A DNA stretch of 64,000 bases. It comes from an uncultured Lachnospiraceae bacterium. GTDB taxonomy: Bacteria > Bacillota > Clostridia > Lachnospirales > Lachnospiraceae. Both the position numbers and the translations under genes were made by a program. The stretch lies in NCBI GenBank assembly GCA_947626435.1, contig CANQSB010000012.1, forward strand, positions 17,704-81,703, written 5' to 3'. Under the pieces are notes generated by a model. That model did no database searches, was not told the DNA's origin, and saw only the letters and a list, made by a program, of their open reading frames with translations. Of this stretch, positions 1 through 9,800 are shown piece after piece; position 1 is the first letter of the stretch; each line of letters opens with the position of its first letter.

Positions 1-371
1 TCTGTTTTCTCGGATAGAGAATCCAAACATAAAGTACCGTTGATTATGGCGTTGGTTAAAGCGCGTATGTACGAAACCTTGTTTTGCGATGTTCCTGTTG
101 CTTTTAACTCGCCATCAGTAAGGTTTGATATTGATGTTGGGGTAATAAGTCCGTTACATAATTCGGATAGTCGACCGTATATTTTTGCACCTGCTTTAAT
201 TGATAGCATTTGTTCAATGATTTCATGAACAAGAAACGCATATGGCTCATCGGAGTGGGGCGAGTAAGTTATTGGTCCGACCATACTGATTACTTTTGCA
301 AGTCGCTTATCTTTTTCGCATAAGTACTGTACTGAGGTGGTGTCCATATTCAACGTAATAATTTCTGACAT
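1..371 (-). CDS. DNA-3-methyladenine glycosylase (HhH-GPD), N-terminal part
   Basis: The minus-strand reading frame opens at 371 behind an AGGAGG site at 376-381 and runs off the left edge with 123 codons visible and no stop. The visible protein reads SEIITLNMDTTSVQYLCEKD, followed by stretches such as KVISMVGPITYSPHSDEPY and LVHEIIEQMLSIKAGAKIY, then LSELCNG and TGTSQNKVSYIRALTNAI. This matches the N-terminal half of AlkA/HhH-GPD base-excision glycosylases, which remove alkylated purines from DNA. The catalytic Asp and the end of the helix-hairpin-helix lie outside the window, so activity cannot be judged. A broken XRE regulator lies directly upstream in the same direction, a frequent pairing that suggests they once shared a transcript. 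Confidence 0.75.
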   Translation of the reverse strand, partial: MSEIITLNMDTTSVQYLCEKDKRLAKVISMVGPITYSPHSDEPYAFLVHEIIEQMLSIKAGAKIYGRLSELCNGLITPTSISNLTDGELKATGTSQNKVSYIRALTNAIINGTLCLDSLSEKT

Positions 372-383
372 ATTTCCTCCTGT

Positions 384-606
384 TTATAGTCCGTCAAAGA
401 GTTCGCTTAATGATATCCCTAAGTCGTCGGTTATTTTCTTTATGCTAACTATTGAGATATTGCATTTTCGTGCTTTGACAGTGGCAAAATAAGTTTTATC
501 CATTTCAATCTTATAAGCAAACTTTTCATGGCTCCTCCCAGTGTTATTGGTTCTGAGTTTGCGGATTCGTTTGCCGAGCTCTTCCTAAATAATTGTATTT
601 CTCTCT
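384..606 (-). pseudogene. XRE-type helix-turn-helix regulator remnant
   Basis: Read on the minus strand, 384-584 encodes ELGKRIRKLRTNNTGRSHEK, then FAYKIEMDKTYFATVKARK, then ISLSELFDGL and a stop, a recognisable XRE/HTH_3 domain of about 65 residues. The expected N-terminus (ERNTII before the stop) is separated from the domain by an in-frame TAG at 585-587, and no start codon with a ribosome binding site follows it. The usual E-x-G-x-R helix motif is degraded to KARKC. I read this as a dead regulator of the glycosylase gene downstream. A restart from a weak codon inside the domain cannot be excluded. Confidence 0.6.
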
Positions 607-675
607 AAATTTATATTATAGCGGTAAACGGTGTTTAAAGCAATGATTTATAAGCGATATATGAGTTAAATTGAT

Positions 676-880
676 ATGGCACATGAGTTGGGACATATTT
701 TTGATGCATCCATGGGAGGAAAGCAATGAAGACCTTGATAAAGATGTATTCAAGGCTCTTGCCATTTATTATAGCAGTAGTACTTGCTTATATCAATCAT
801 CAATCCGCTTGTTTTTTTATCACAAACAAGTTTACAGAAATGATTTGACATTGCAAGACAAATACAACATAATTGTATAG
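676..880 (+). pseudogene. Possible zinc-metallopeptidase fragment (HELGH), frameshifted
   Basis: An ATG at 676 opens AHELGHIFDASMGGKQ and stops at 727. The HELGH string fits the HExxH zinc motif of M-family or ImmA/IrrE-like peptidases. Another frame continues EDLDKDVFKALAIYYSSST to 880, suggesting a frameshift within a short remnant. Nothing upstream gives a convincing N-terminal half and there is no ribosome binding site. The family is not identified; only the zinc motif supports the call. Confidence 0.25.
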
Positions 881-883
881 AAG

Positions 884-1032
884 ATGTCAAAGTATGGCAT
901 AGACTTTGATGAGGCAAGCACTGTGTTTTTAACAAAATGGCTTTTTTATTTGACAATCCGGAACATTCCAAGAATGACGAAAGATTTATATTGTCGGAAA
1001 GCGACAAAAAAGGAGGAAATGATATATGTTAG
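884..1032 (+). pseudogene. BrnT-type toxin remnant, frameshifted
   Basis: Two frames together recreate the C-terminal half of BrnT, a RelE-fold ribonuclease toxin. The frame from 884 gives KYGIDFDEASTVF. After the run near 930-950 the continuation shifts by one base to FDNPEHSKNDERFILSESDK and stops at 1030-1032. BrnT proteins have about 90 residues and an N-terminal FEWD-x-K-x(2)-N block, which is missing here. The stop overlaps the ATG of the antitoxin gene, as in live BrnTA operons, although BrnTA regulation now lacks a working toxin. Confidence 0.6.
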
Positions 1033-1244
1033 AGGAATATGATAATATTGACGAACTAAATCCAAGACAAAACCCTTATGCAAAGGAGCTAAAAAAGCAG
1101 GTAACAATCAAAATTTCACCATTTATCATTGATTATTTCAAGCAGCAGGCGAGCAAGGTAGGAATACCATATCAAACGCTTATTAACCTGTATTTGTCGG
1201 ATTGCGTGAATAATAAAAGAGAACTGCAGATGACATGGAAATAA
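1026..1244 (+). CDS. brnA: BrnA/CopG-type ribbon-helix-helix antitoxin
   Basis: The 72-residue product begins MLEEYDNIDELNPRQNPY and continues KELKKQVTIKISPFIIDYFK, QQASKVGIPYQTLINLYLSD. The basic strand VTIKIS followed by two helices is the ribbon-helix-helix fold of BrnA-like antitoxins, which neutralise BrnT and repress their own operon. An AGGAGG lies at 1011-1016, nine bases before the start. The gene overlaps the tail of the broken toxin, so it is an orphan antitoxin. It might still bind DNA or protect against a related toxin elsewhere; that is inference. CopG-like antitoxin is an equally fair family name. Confidence 0.65.
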   Translation: MLEEYDNIDELNPRQNPYAKELKKQVTIKISPFIIDYFKQQASKVGIPYQTLINLYLSDCVNNKRELQMTWK

Positions 1245-1258
1245 TGTTTCCATAACAA

Positions 1259-1308
1259 GGGGCTGGTTCGTTTCAAGTTTTGTGTAAACTCAAAAATCGA
1301 CAGCCCCG
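1259..1308. terminator. Inverted repeat GGGGCTG...CAGCCCC, probable terminator
   Basis: Complementary ends GGGGCTG (from about 1259) and CAGCCCC (to about 1307) enclose a 35-nt centre that itself holds GTTTTGTG/AACTCAAAA-like pairing. It lies between the convergent brnA and YesL genes, so it could stop transcription from both sides. No long T run follows directly, which lowers confidence. Confidence 0.4.
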
Positions 1309-1326
1309 AAATCCTGTAATGACAAA

Positions 1327-1938
1327 TCAATCCCCCCTCTCAATCTCCTGAAAAATCCTCTTAGCAAAAGCTGCCACTGTAAAAATCCCAAACGCTCCTC
1401 CAAAGAAAAATCCAATTCCCTGAAGAATTGAGTTAAAATTAAACACCACAAATTCAAACGCAAGTACGCCCACTATCAAAAGCGTCCTGCCAAAATACCG
1501 CCTTGAAATTTCCATCGAATTTTGTATCGTGCCTATGACACTGTTCTCATATCGCGCAAGCAGCGGAAAAGAATACAGCATCGCCGACACATAAATAAAA
1601 GCCGACAAAATTCCTATGACAATCAAAGGAATGGAGCCATCCTCAGAAATGCGGTTTATCTCATAATCAAGATATATTGCATACGTAGCCACAATAAATA
1701 TCAACCCTAGCACAGTTCCCTGCTTAAAATTTCTCTTAAATTCCCTCACAAAGCTCCTCGCAATATAACTCTCCTCATCATCCACCATTTTAAGCGCCAC
1801 ACCATACGCCGCCGTAGTGGATGCTCCAATTGTTATGACAGGCAGACAGAAAAGCAGCCACAGAAAATTGAGCTTAACCAAATCAAAAAATCTGCTGATA
1901 AACCTATAAAACCCGCCATCTATATTAAAAAGCTTCAT
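1327..1938 (-). CDS. YesL-like (DUF624) membrane protein
   Basis: The protein has 203 residues and about five hydrophobic segments, starting with LVKLNFLWLLFCLPVITIGA near residues 20-42 and the small motif STTAAYGVALKMV. This pattern is the DUF624/YesL family, small integral membrane proteins routinely encoded with carbohydrate ABC importers of the LplABC/YtePQ type. Their biochemical role is not established. The gene follows the solute-binding protein by about 90 bp in the same direction, so it is probably the last gene of the importer operon. There is a ribosome binding site (GGAGG, about 1946-1950) before the ATG. Confidence 0.8.
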   Translation of the reverse strand: MKLFNIDGGFYRFISRFFDLVKLNFLWLLFCLPVITIGASTTAAYGVALKMVDDEESYIARSFVREFKRNFKQGTVLGLIFIVATYAIYLDYEINRISEDGSIPLIVIGILSAFIYVSAMLYSFPLLARYENSVIGTIQNSMEISRRYFGRTLLIVGVLAFEFVVFNFNSILQGIGFFFGGAFGIFTVAAFAKRIFQEIERGD

Positions 1939-2031
1939 TATGCGCCATTCCCTCCAAAATTTCTAATAACTATTATAAAGCAAACAAGGCTACCCGTAAA
2001 GGATAGCCTTGCGTTTTAACATAAAATTTAC

Positions 2032-3840
2032 TTACTGAACCTCTGCCGCTTTTCTGAGCGCAGCCTCGTTTACGCACCAGTCTACGCAATCCTGATAGCC
2101 ATAGCTTTCGGCATCTGACTTCATTTGTGTCCATATAGAGTCAAACTCATCATCACTTTTAGCATAAATTGCCTGCCAAGAACCGTTTATTATGCAGTTT
2201 TTAACCTGCTCCCATGTAGTCGTGAGCTCGTCAGACTTGGCGCTCTCAGCATAGGTGTGTGCCGCTGAGATTGAATAGTCAAATCCGGAAAGATACTCGC
2301 TGTATGAGTCAACGCCCATATCTTCTCTCCACTGTGCCTCCGCGTCATCTACATCAAGGGATAAATATTTGTCCCAATACTGATAGTTGAAAGTCTGTCC
2401 GTCTACGCCGCCCGGAATTGTCGTGTTGAGCGACCATGTGGTGTTGTTCATCTGAGGGCAGCCATCATCCCAGAGCCCGGAATAAGGTTCAGGCATAACC
2501 TTGTCCTCTCTTGCCGCAAGCGCTTTGCACTGTAAACCGAAATCCGTAAGCTCTGCCTTGCCGTTGTCAAGCCACTCCCAGCATACGCCCTGAGGACCGT
2601 ACTCATAGTCAAGCCTTCCGTCAGGCGTGCAGAGATAATTGATGATAGCCATGCAAAGTTCCGGGTACTGTGAGTTAGCGCCGATTGTCCAAATACGGTT
2701 GCTGCCTACCTGTCCAAGACCGTAAACAAGCGTATCCTGATTTTTTGCGGCTACAGGAAGCATCTTCTTGCCAGCTGATTTGTGCTCGTCAGTATTGTAC
2801 TGGACAGCGCCCATCCAACCAAAGATGCACATAAACGCGCCGCCGTCCTGATAGTCCTCCATACATCCGTCATACCCTTGTGTCATTGAGTCAGGGTCAA
2901 GCAGCCCTTCCTGATAAAGCTTGTTGTAAAATCTAAGGCATCTCTCATAATGTCCCTCATCCATCAGGCAGTCCTCAAACTCGCCCGTATCAGCGTCATA
3001 GAAGCCAAAGTGGAACTCGTCCAGACCAAAGAAGTTTGTGGCAGTAGCCTTGACAAACATTACCATGTTTCCGTCCCAATCCTTAAAGAGTGAAACGCCG
3101 TATGTTTCCTTGCCTGAGTCAGAAGTAGGGCAGACCTCCTTCATCTGCTTCAGTACATCTATATAGTCTTCAAGCTCGTTGATTTCAGGACTTCCGATTT
3201 CCTTGTAAAGGTCATAGCGGATATCAGGGTGATAGTCAAACTCGCCGTACTGGTCAGGACCTGACGCTACATCATGTCCAAAGCCGTATACTGTGCCGCC
3301 CGAAATGGAAGCGTTCTTTTCAAGGGCAAGCGCCATATGTTCCTTGATATATGGACCATAATCCGAAAGAATGTCGTCTTCGTTCCAGTCTAGGAGCATG
3401 CCATTCTGCCATGCGCGTGCATACTGCTCGCCGTCTGAGCCAAACAGCACTATGTCGCCAAGATTGCCTGATTCCATGCGCGTATCAAACACGCCCTCGC
3501 CCTCGCTGATGATGTTCAGCTTAACATTAAACTTCTCCTTCATAATGTCGGCAAACCAGCCAATCTGCTCGCCCTCGTAGTTTGAAAGCTGTGAGTAAAC
3601 AGTAAGCGTTACGGTTTCATCGGGGATAATGTCGGATATGTCCGCCTCTGTTTCTGCCGCCGCCTCTGTGCCGCTGTCCGCCGCCGCTTCTGTGCCGGCC
3701 TCATTGCCTGCCGCCGTATCAGTCGCGTTGTCTGTCGCATTGTTTGTCGTCGTAGTCGTGGTAGTCGCTCCGCCGCACGCCACAAGTGAACACGTCATAG
3801 CTGACACAAGCACTAGTGACAATACCTTTTTCAATTTCAT
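2032..3840 (-). CDS. Extracellular solute-binding lipoprotein of a sugar ABC importer
   Basis: The start at 3840 is preferred over an upstream ATG at 3861 because AGGAGG lies 7-8 bases before it and the protein then begins with a signal peptide, MKLKKVLSLVLVSAMTCSL, ending in the lipobox LVAC. The mature 602-residue precursor has a low-complexity Thr/Ala/Glu-rich linker up to about residue 65. A family-1 type binding domain of the LplA class follows (ETVTLTVYSQLSNYEGEQIG onwards). It would capture an oligosaccharide on the outer face of the membrane and deliver it to the two permeases encoded upstream. The ligand cannot be deduced; LplA-type proteins often bind plant cell-wall oligosaccharides. 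Confidence 0.85.
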   Translation of the reverse strand: MKLKKVLSLVLVSAMTCSLVACGGATTTTTTTNNATDNATDTAAGNEAGTEAAADSGTEAAAETEADISDIIPDETVTLTVYSQLSNYEGEQIGWFADIMKEKFNVKLNIISEGEGVFDTRMESGNLGDIVLFGSDGEQYARAWQNGMLLDWNEDDILSDYGPYIKEHMALALEKNASISGGTVYGFGHDVASGPDQYGEFDYHPDIRYDLYKEIGSPEINELEDYIDVLKQMKEVCPTSDSGKETYGVSLFKDWDGNMVMFVKATATNFFGLDEFHFGFYDADTGEFEDCLMDEGHYERCLRFYNKLYQEGLLDPDSMTQGYDGCMEDYQDGGAFMCIFGWMGAVQYNTDEHKSAGKKMLPVAAKNQDTLVYGLGQVGSNRIWTIGANSQYPELCMAIINYLCTPDGRLDYEYGPQGVCWEWLDNGKAELTDFGLQCKALAAREDKVMPEPYSGLWDDGCPQMNNTTWSLNTTIPGGVDGQTFNYQYWDKYLSLDVDDAEAQWREDMGVDSYSEYLSGFDYSISAAHTYAESAKSDELTTTWEQVKNCIINGSWQAIYAKSDDEFDSIWTQMKSDAESYGYQDCVDWCVNEAALRKAAEVQ

Positions 3841-3981
3841 GCTTTTTCCTCCTACGCACACATTAATTTTAGATGTCTAAGCCTGCGCGTGTGCCACACA
3901 AGCCTGTAAGTGAACAGTTTACTTTTGTGTTATATTTTTCAAATACCGCCTTGAAATAATACGGCAGTATATAACACCTGA

Positions 3982-4950
3982 TTAACCCTTTACGGCGCCC
4001 AGCATGATGCCTTTCTCAAAGTACCTCTGCATAAACGGGTATACCAAGAGAATAGGCAGCACAGTAACCATCGAGATAGTGTACTTGATTGTCTTCGCGT
4101 TTAGCACGTTTGCCGCCGCCGCGCCTGTCACGCTGCCGGAACCTGAATTCATGACGCTCTTTAGGTTTGTAGCCGCGTTCAGGTATGTGTACAGCTTATG
4201 CTGCAGGGTGTGAAGCGCGGGCGCATCAGGCATAAGGATAAGGGAATCCGTAAATGAGTTCCAGTTGCCTACCGCTCCGAATATAGCGATAGTCGCCAGT
4301 ATCGGCTTGCTCAAAGGCCATATAAGCTTTCGGAAAATCGTCATATAAGATGCGCCGTCAATCATAGCGCTCTCCTCCAGCTCGCCCGGTATCGATTCAA
4401 TATACGTTTTCACCAGAATAATATTGTACGGCGCCACTATTCCGGGAATTACATAAGCCCAAAAGCTGTTTGTCAGACCAAGCATTGACATATTCAAATA
4501 CCAGGGAATAAGTCCCGCGTTAAAATACATCGTAACGATAAGGCATCTGTACCATATTTTTCTGCCCCACATTTCCTGCTTTGTGACAAGATAGCCAACA
4601 AACGCTGACGCAAGCACCATAAGCACAGTGCCAAGCACAGTACGCGCCACCGTCACAAAAAGCGCCGTACCGACATCACCTACATTCATCATAGACGCGT
4701 AGTTGCCCAGATGTATGCCCCTTGGGATAAAGTTAATCGCACCCTTTCTTACAAGGTCGTTGTCGCTTATCGTGTTTATAAATATGTAGTAAAACGGAAA
4801 GATGCACATTATCGTGAAAATGAGGAAGAACGCGTGGTTTAAAATGTCAAATGTAACATCTCCCGCCGTTCTTTTATAATGGCGCTTATGCTTTTTTTCG
4901 TAAAGCGCCTCTGCTTTTTTGTCAAGCTTTTCCTGCTTTGTCATTGCCAT
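3982..4950 (-). CDS. Sugar ABC transporter permease, LplC type
   Basis: The 322-residue protein has an N-terminal Lys/Glu-rich tail (residues 1-30) and six predicted membrane segments starting at ILNHAFFLIFTIMCIFPFYY. It carries the coupling-helix motif EESAMIDGASYMTIFRKLIW (about residues 205-225), the EAA-x(3)-G loop that docks the ATPase. It ends with the FEKGIMLGAVKG tail seen throughout LplC/YtcP permeases. It lies 21 bp after the partner permease and 140 bp before the binding protein. No ATPase gene is present in the cluster, so a shared MsmX-like ATPase encoded elsewhere is expected. Confidence 0.87.
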   Translation of the reverse strand: MAMTKQEKLDKKAEALYEKKHKRHYKRTAGDVTFDILNHAFFLIFTIMCIFPFYYIFINTISDNDLVRKGAINFIPRGIHLGNYASMMNVGDVGTALFVTVARTVLGTVLMVLASAFVGYLVTKQEMWGRKIWYRCLIVTMYFNAGLIPWYLNMSMLGLTNSFWAYVIPGIVAPYNIILVKTYIESIPGELEESAMIDGASYMTIFRKLIWPLSKPILATIAIFGAVGNWNSFTDSLILMPDAPALHTLQHKLYTYLNAATNLKSVMNSGSGSVTGAAAANVLNAKTIKYTISMVTVLPILLVYPFMQRYFEKGIMLGAVKG

Positions 4951-4971
4951 ATTTCCAATCCCCCTTCCGCA

Positions 4972-6417
4972 CTAAATAATACTCTCGCCGCGAATAAGCT
5001 TAGAAATCTTATTTGCGCCAAACAGCAGTATTACGCTTATAACTGATTTGAACATGCCGATTACCGTTGACAGCGAAATCTGCCCGCTGTTGATACCAAG
5101 CTTGTATACATACAGGTCAAGTACAGTAATCGTATCTGTATTGTAAGGGGTCTCAAATACAAGATACTGGTCCATACCGTTGTTCAGAATGCCCGCTATC
5201 GCCATAAGCAGAAGCACCATAAATGTAGGTATCAGGCTCGGCACCGTTATATTCCACATTTTTTGGAAACGCCCCGCGCCGTCGATTGACGCAGCCTCGT
5301 AGAGCTGCTGGTCGATGCCCGATATGGCTGCTATGTAAATAATAGCGTTCCAGCCTAAGCCTTTCCACATACCCCACAGGAGCATCTTTATCCACATATG
5401 GGAATTGTCCATCAGGAAGTTCGTGCCTGTACTCAAAACCCCCGCGTTTACAAGCAGCGAGCTCACAAAACCGTCAGTAGAGAAAATCGCAAACGCTACG
5501 GCATAAACAAGCACCCAGCTTATGAAGTTTGGTATAGTCGTGAAAGTCTGCACAATCCGCCTGAACCGGAGATTTTTAATCTCACAGAGGAAAATTGCAA
5601 ACGCCATAGAGCACCAGCTTGTGGCAAGCCCCAGACCGCTCATGGCAAGTGTGTTTCTAAGAACTCTTACCAAGTCGGCGCGTGTAGCCGGATTTTGGAA
5701 AAGAAATGCAAACCATTTAAAGCCGGCGAAATTTTCAAGCGACAAATCCTGCCCTGATTTATAATCAAAGAAAGCATATCTCCAGCCCAAAAGCGGCAGA
5801 TATGAGAAGACAATGCACAACGCCAAAAACGGCAGAAACAGCAAAAACAATTGGTATTTTGTATCTATATGGCATTTCTCGCCCTTTTCCACTTTGGGAA
5901 GCAAAAAGAAAATAGCCACAGACAGCACCAGAAGCGCTATGGAAATAATCATAAATACCATTATGGCGCCTGGTTTCATAGGCTCTACCCTGTCGGGATT
6001 AGGCGTGCCCTGAATATCGTTTGCCGCCCAGTTAATCATAAAGCAGCCGATAACCGCTACTACAGCGCCTATTGCCGAAGGAATAAGCCCCAGCTTTTTT
6101 AACTTGTTGGAGCCAAGCGACATACATCCGCCTGCCGCTGTCGCCGCAAATCCAATGATGATGCAAATCGAGCCGCCAAATACCATCTGCATAGTCAGCG
6201 TTCCTACCCAGCCCTTGCTGAACGCTCTCACGAAGTTGCGTGTGAGTGCGCCGTAGGAAGTGCCGCAGGTAAATACCGATGATGTTTTTGAAATAAGACC
6301 GCTTATCCGCGCGGGATTAATCGCGGGAATAAACAATGCCACAAGCGACACAATACAAAGAATACGCAGCACAATGTACAGCCTGTCCGCAACTTTTCCC
6401 TTATTCATATACTGCAC
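4972..6417 (-). CDS. Sugar ABC transporter permease, LplB type, with extra N-terminal membrane domain
   Basis: The C-terminal 290 residues are a normal LplB/YteP permease: YQLFLLFLPFLALCIVFSYL, GWRYAFFDYKSG and the EAA loop LYEAASIDGAGRFQKMWNIT. Before it stand about 185 additional residues containing roughly four hydrophobic segments (VSLVALFIPAINPARI, MVFGGSICIIIGFAATAAGG, AIGAVVAVIGCFMINWAAND, MVFMIISIALLVLSVAIFFL). LplB permeases are usually about 300 residues, so this 481-residue protein is a fusion or extension. The gene is first in the operon. Its promoter should lie in the AT-rich DNA beyond 6417. What the added domain does is unknown; it may sense or stabilise the complex. Confidence 0.85.
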   Translation of the reverse strand: MQYMNKGKVADRLYIVLRILCIVSLVALFIPAINPARISGLISKTSSVFTCGTSYGALTRNFVRAFSKGWVGTLTMQMVFGGSICIIIGFAATAAGGCMSLGSNKLKKLGLIPSAIGAVVAVIGCFMINWAANDIQGTPNPDRVEPMKPGAIMVFMIISIALLVLSVAIFFLLPKVEKGEKCHIDTKYQLFLLFLPFLALCIVFSYLPLLGWRYAFFDYKSGQDLSLENFAGFKWFAFLFQNPATRADLVRVLRNTLAMSGLGLATSWCSMAFAIFLCEIKNLRFRRIVQTFTTIPNFISWVLVYAVAFAIFSTDGFVSSLLVNAGVLSTGTNFLMDNSHMWIKMLLWGMWKGLGWNAIIYIAAISGIDQQLYEAASIDGAGRFQKMWNITVPSLIPTFMVLLLMAIAGILNNGMDQYLVFETPYNTDTITVLDLYVYKLGINSGQISLSTVIGMFKSVISVILLFGANKISKLIRGESII

Positions 6418-6851
6418 CTACCTTCATAATACATTTCACATATGCACAAAAATGTAATGTTTTCATAAATAATGTGATATTTTTATTATATAGGTAAATC
6501 GTACACAAAGGAAACTGTTAAATATACCGAAAAATTTGGGGAATTTTTATTAATTTTAACTATAGACATATAAAAAGCGGGTAAAGTGTCAAAGACCTGA
6601 AATTTCTGCGGTGATTTTCAGAAAATGATAATAAGCTTATGAAAAGATAAGTTTTGATTTTTATTGCAAATATCTTGACAGGAGGCTGTCGCACTAAGGA
6701 ACATAAGCACAGGATATAGAATCATTTGATTTAAGTACAATACCATATCTTGTATGCTTAATCCCTATTGCGGCAGCCCCATTATTTTATCGATATCCAC
6801 TATCAATGAAATTCATTAAAAAATGCCATCATTATCTCGGACAGCTATTCC
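6418..6851. other. Intergenic region between importer operon and carB
   Basis: This 434-bp stretch contains the start region of the importer operon (AT-rich, 6440-6560, no confident promoter picked), the palindromic element at 6684-6778, and DNA just beyond the carB stop. No open frame with a ribosome binding site is seen in it. Confidence 0.5.
6684..6778. repeat. Short palindromic element, family B copy 1 (95 bp)
   Basis: The ends GGCTGTCGCACTAAGGA and the reverse of TCCCTATTGCGGCAGCC are imperfect inverted repeats. The same 95-bp unit, with TATGCTTAATCC near its right end, recurs at 18784-18878, in expanded form at 21719-21914, and in divergent form at 35557-35648. It has no coding capacity. 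It sits just downstream of carB, where it could also act as a terminator-like hairpin. Confidence 0.75.
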
Positions 6852-9800
6852 TTACTTATCATGAATCTCCCCATGCAGCGCCTGCAGCGACTTCACCTCA
6901 CTATCGCCGTGCTCCTTCACATACTTTATCCCGCTTGCGGTAGCTTTCGCAGCGGCAATAGTAGTCATGTAAGGTATCTTCGCCTTAATCGCCGCTTTCC
7001 TCAGATAGCTGTCGTCATGCACGCTGTCCTTGCCAATCGGAGAATTGACAATCAAATCAATCTTGCCGTTTGTGATAAGGTCAAGGATATTTGGACGCCC
7101 TTCATAAAGCTTGTTTACCTTTTCGGCTTCAATGCCAGCGCCAGTAATAAGCTCATATGTCGTGCCAGTAGCGACAATCTTAAACCCGCACTCGGCAAAC
7201 TGTTTAGCGACATCTACGACTTCCGCCTTGTCCTTTCTGTTTACGGAAATAAGCACAGTCCCTTCAAGCGGCAGCTTTGACTGCGCCGCCTCCTGCGCCT
7301 TGTAAAATGCCTCGCCGTAAGAGCTTGAAAGCCCAAGCACCTCGCCAGTAGAGCGCATTTCAGGTCCAAGTATCGGGTCGACCTCCTGGAACATATTAAA
7401 CGGGAATACAGCCTCCTTTACGCCGTAATTCGGTATTACCTGCTCCTTTAAGTCAGGAACAGGCGAAGGCTTTCCTGTGAGCTCTGATGTAATAATTTCT
7501 GTGGCAAGCGGCACCATGCGGATATTGCATACCTTTGAAACCAAGGGCACGGTACGCGACGCGCGCGGATTGGCTTCGAGCACATATACAGTGCCGTTTT
7601 CAATGGCATACTGCATATTCATTAAGCCCTTAACATGCATTTCCTCCGCGATTCTGCGCGTGTATTCCTTGATTGTCGCTACATTTTCAGCAGAAATATG
7701 TACGGACGGGATAATGCACGCCGAGTCGCCCGAGTGTATGCCCGCAAGTTCTATATGCTCCATAACTGCGGGGACAAACGCGTGGGCGCCGTCGCTTATG
7801 GCATCTGCCTCACATTCCGTAGCGTGGTTTAGGAAACGGTCAATCAAAATCGGGCGGTCAGGCGTCACGCCGACGGCAGCATTCATATATTCGGTCATGC
7901 TCTCATCATCATACACAACCTCCATTCCGCGCCCGCCGAGCACGTAAGAGGGGCGCACCATCACGGGATAGCCTATGCGCGCCGCGATTGCAAGCGCCTC
8001 GTCTACGGTAGTCGCCATTCCTGATTCGGGCATAGGAATGTTGAGCTTTTCCATCATAGCCCTAAACTGGTCGCGGTCTTCTGCCAAATCGATTACCGAC
8101 GGGGAAGTGCCCAGGATTTTCACGCCGTTTTTCTCCAGCTCCGCCGCAAGATTGAGCGGCGTCTGTCCGCCAAACTGGGCGATTAAACCGAGCGGTTTTT
8201 CTTTTTTGTAAATGCTTAATACGTCTTCAAGCGTGAGCGGTTCAAAATAGAGCTTGTCCGAGGTATCGTAATCCGTGGAAACCGTTTCGGGATTGCAGTT
8301 TACGATAATCGTTTCAAAGCCGAGCTTTTTCAAGGCAAGCGAAGCGTGTACGCAGCAGTAGTCAAATTCTATGCCCTGTCCGATACGGTTCGGTCCTCCG
8401 CCGAGTATCATAATCTTTGGCTTGCCTTCGCTTACAGGATTTTTGTCGGGCGCATTGTATGTGGAGAAGTAATATGCGCTGTCTTTTGTGCCGCTTACGT
8501 GCACGCCCTCCCAAGCCTCCTCTGCGCCAAGGCTTATTCTGCGGTTGCGTATTTCTGCCTCTGGTATCTCCAAAAGCTGGCTCAGATATTTATCTGAAAA
8601 GCCGTCTTTTTTTGCCGCAATAAGCATTTCGTCGGACGGAAGGCTGCCTTTTGATTTTAAAAGCTGCTCCTCCTCATCGACAAGCTCCTTCATCTGTTCG
8701 ATGAACCATTTTTTCACATGCGTGATTTCGTTTATCTCGTCTGCTGACGCGCCTTTGCGCAGCGCCTCGTACATTATGAAATGGCGTTCGCTTGACGGGG
8801 TTATCAGCATTTTGAGGAGTTGCTCCTTTGTGAGAGTGTCAAAGTTTTTGGCGTGTCCGAGGCCGTAGCGCCCTGTTTCAAGCGAGCGGATTGCCTTCTG
8901 GAAAGCTTCCTTATATGTCTTTCCTATGCTCATTACCTCGCCGACGGCGCGCATCTGTGTGCCGAGTTTGTCCTCTACTCCCTTGAATTTTTCAAACGCC
9001 CAGCGCGCAAATTTGATTACAACGTAATCGCCGTCGGGCACATAGCGGTCGAGAGTGCCGTATTTTCCGCAGGGAATGTCCTTCAATGTAAGCCCTGACG
9101 CGAGCATGGCGGAAACGAGCGCGATTGGGAAACCTGTCGCCTTTGACGCGAGCGCGGAGGAACGCGAGGTGCGCGGGTTGATTTCGATTACCACGATGCG
9201 GTCTGTCTTCGGATCGTGGGCAAACTGTACGTTTGTGCCGCCGATTACCTTTACGGACTCTACGATTTTGTATGCCTGCTCCTGCAGACGCTTCTGTGTC
9301 ACCTCTGAAATAGTGAGCATCGGCGCGGAGCAGAAGGAATCGCCCGTGTGGACACCCATAGGATCGATATTTTCAATGAAGCAGACTGTGATCATATTGT
9401 TGTCGGCGTCGCGCACTACCTCAAGCTCAAGCTCCTCCCAGCCAAGCACCGATTCCTCGACCAGCACCTGACCGACAAGGCTTGCCTGCAGGCCTCTTGC
9501 GCAGACTGTCTTTAGCTCCTCGCGGTTGTACACAAGCCCGCCGCCTGCGCCGCCCATAGTGTACGCGGGGCGCAACACTACGGGATAGCCGAGTGTATCG
9601 GCGATTTTCAATGCCTCGTCAACGCTGTACGCAACCTCGCTGCGCGCCATTTCAATGCCAAGCGCGTTCATGGCATTTTTAAATTCAATGCGGTCCTCGC
9701 CGCGTTCAATGGCGTCTACCTGTACGCCGATTACCTTTACATTGTATTTGTCCAAAATTCCCGCCTTATTTAACTCAGCGCAGAGGTTGAGCCCTGACTG

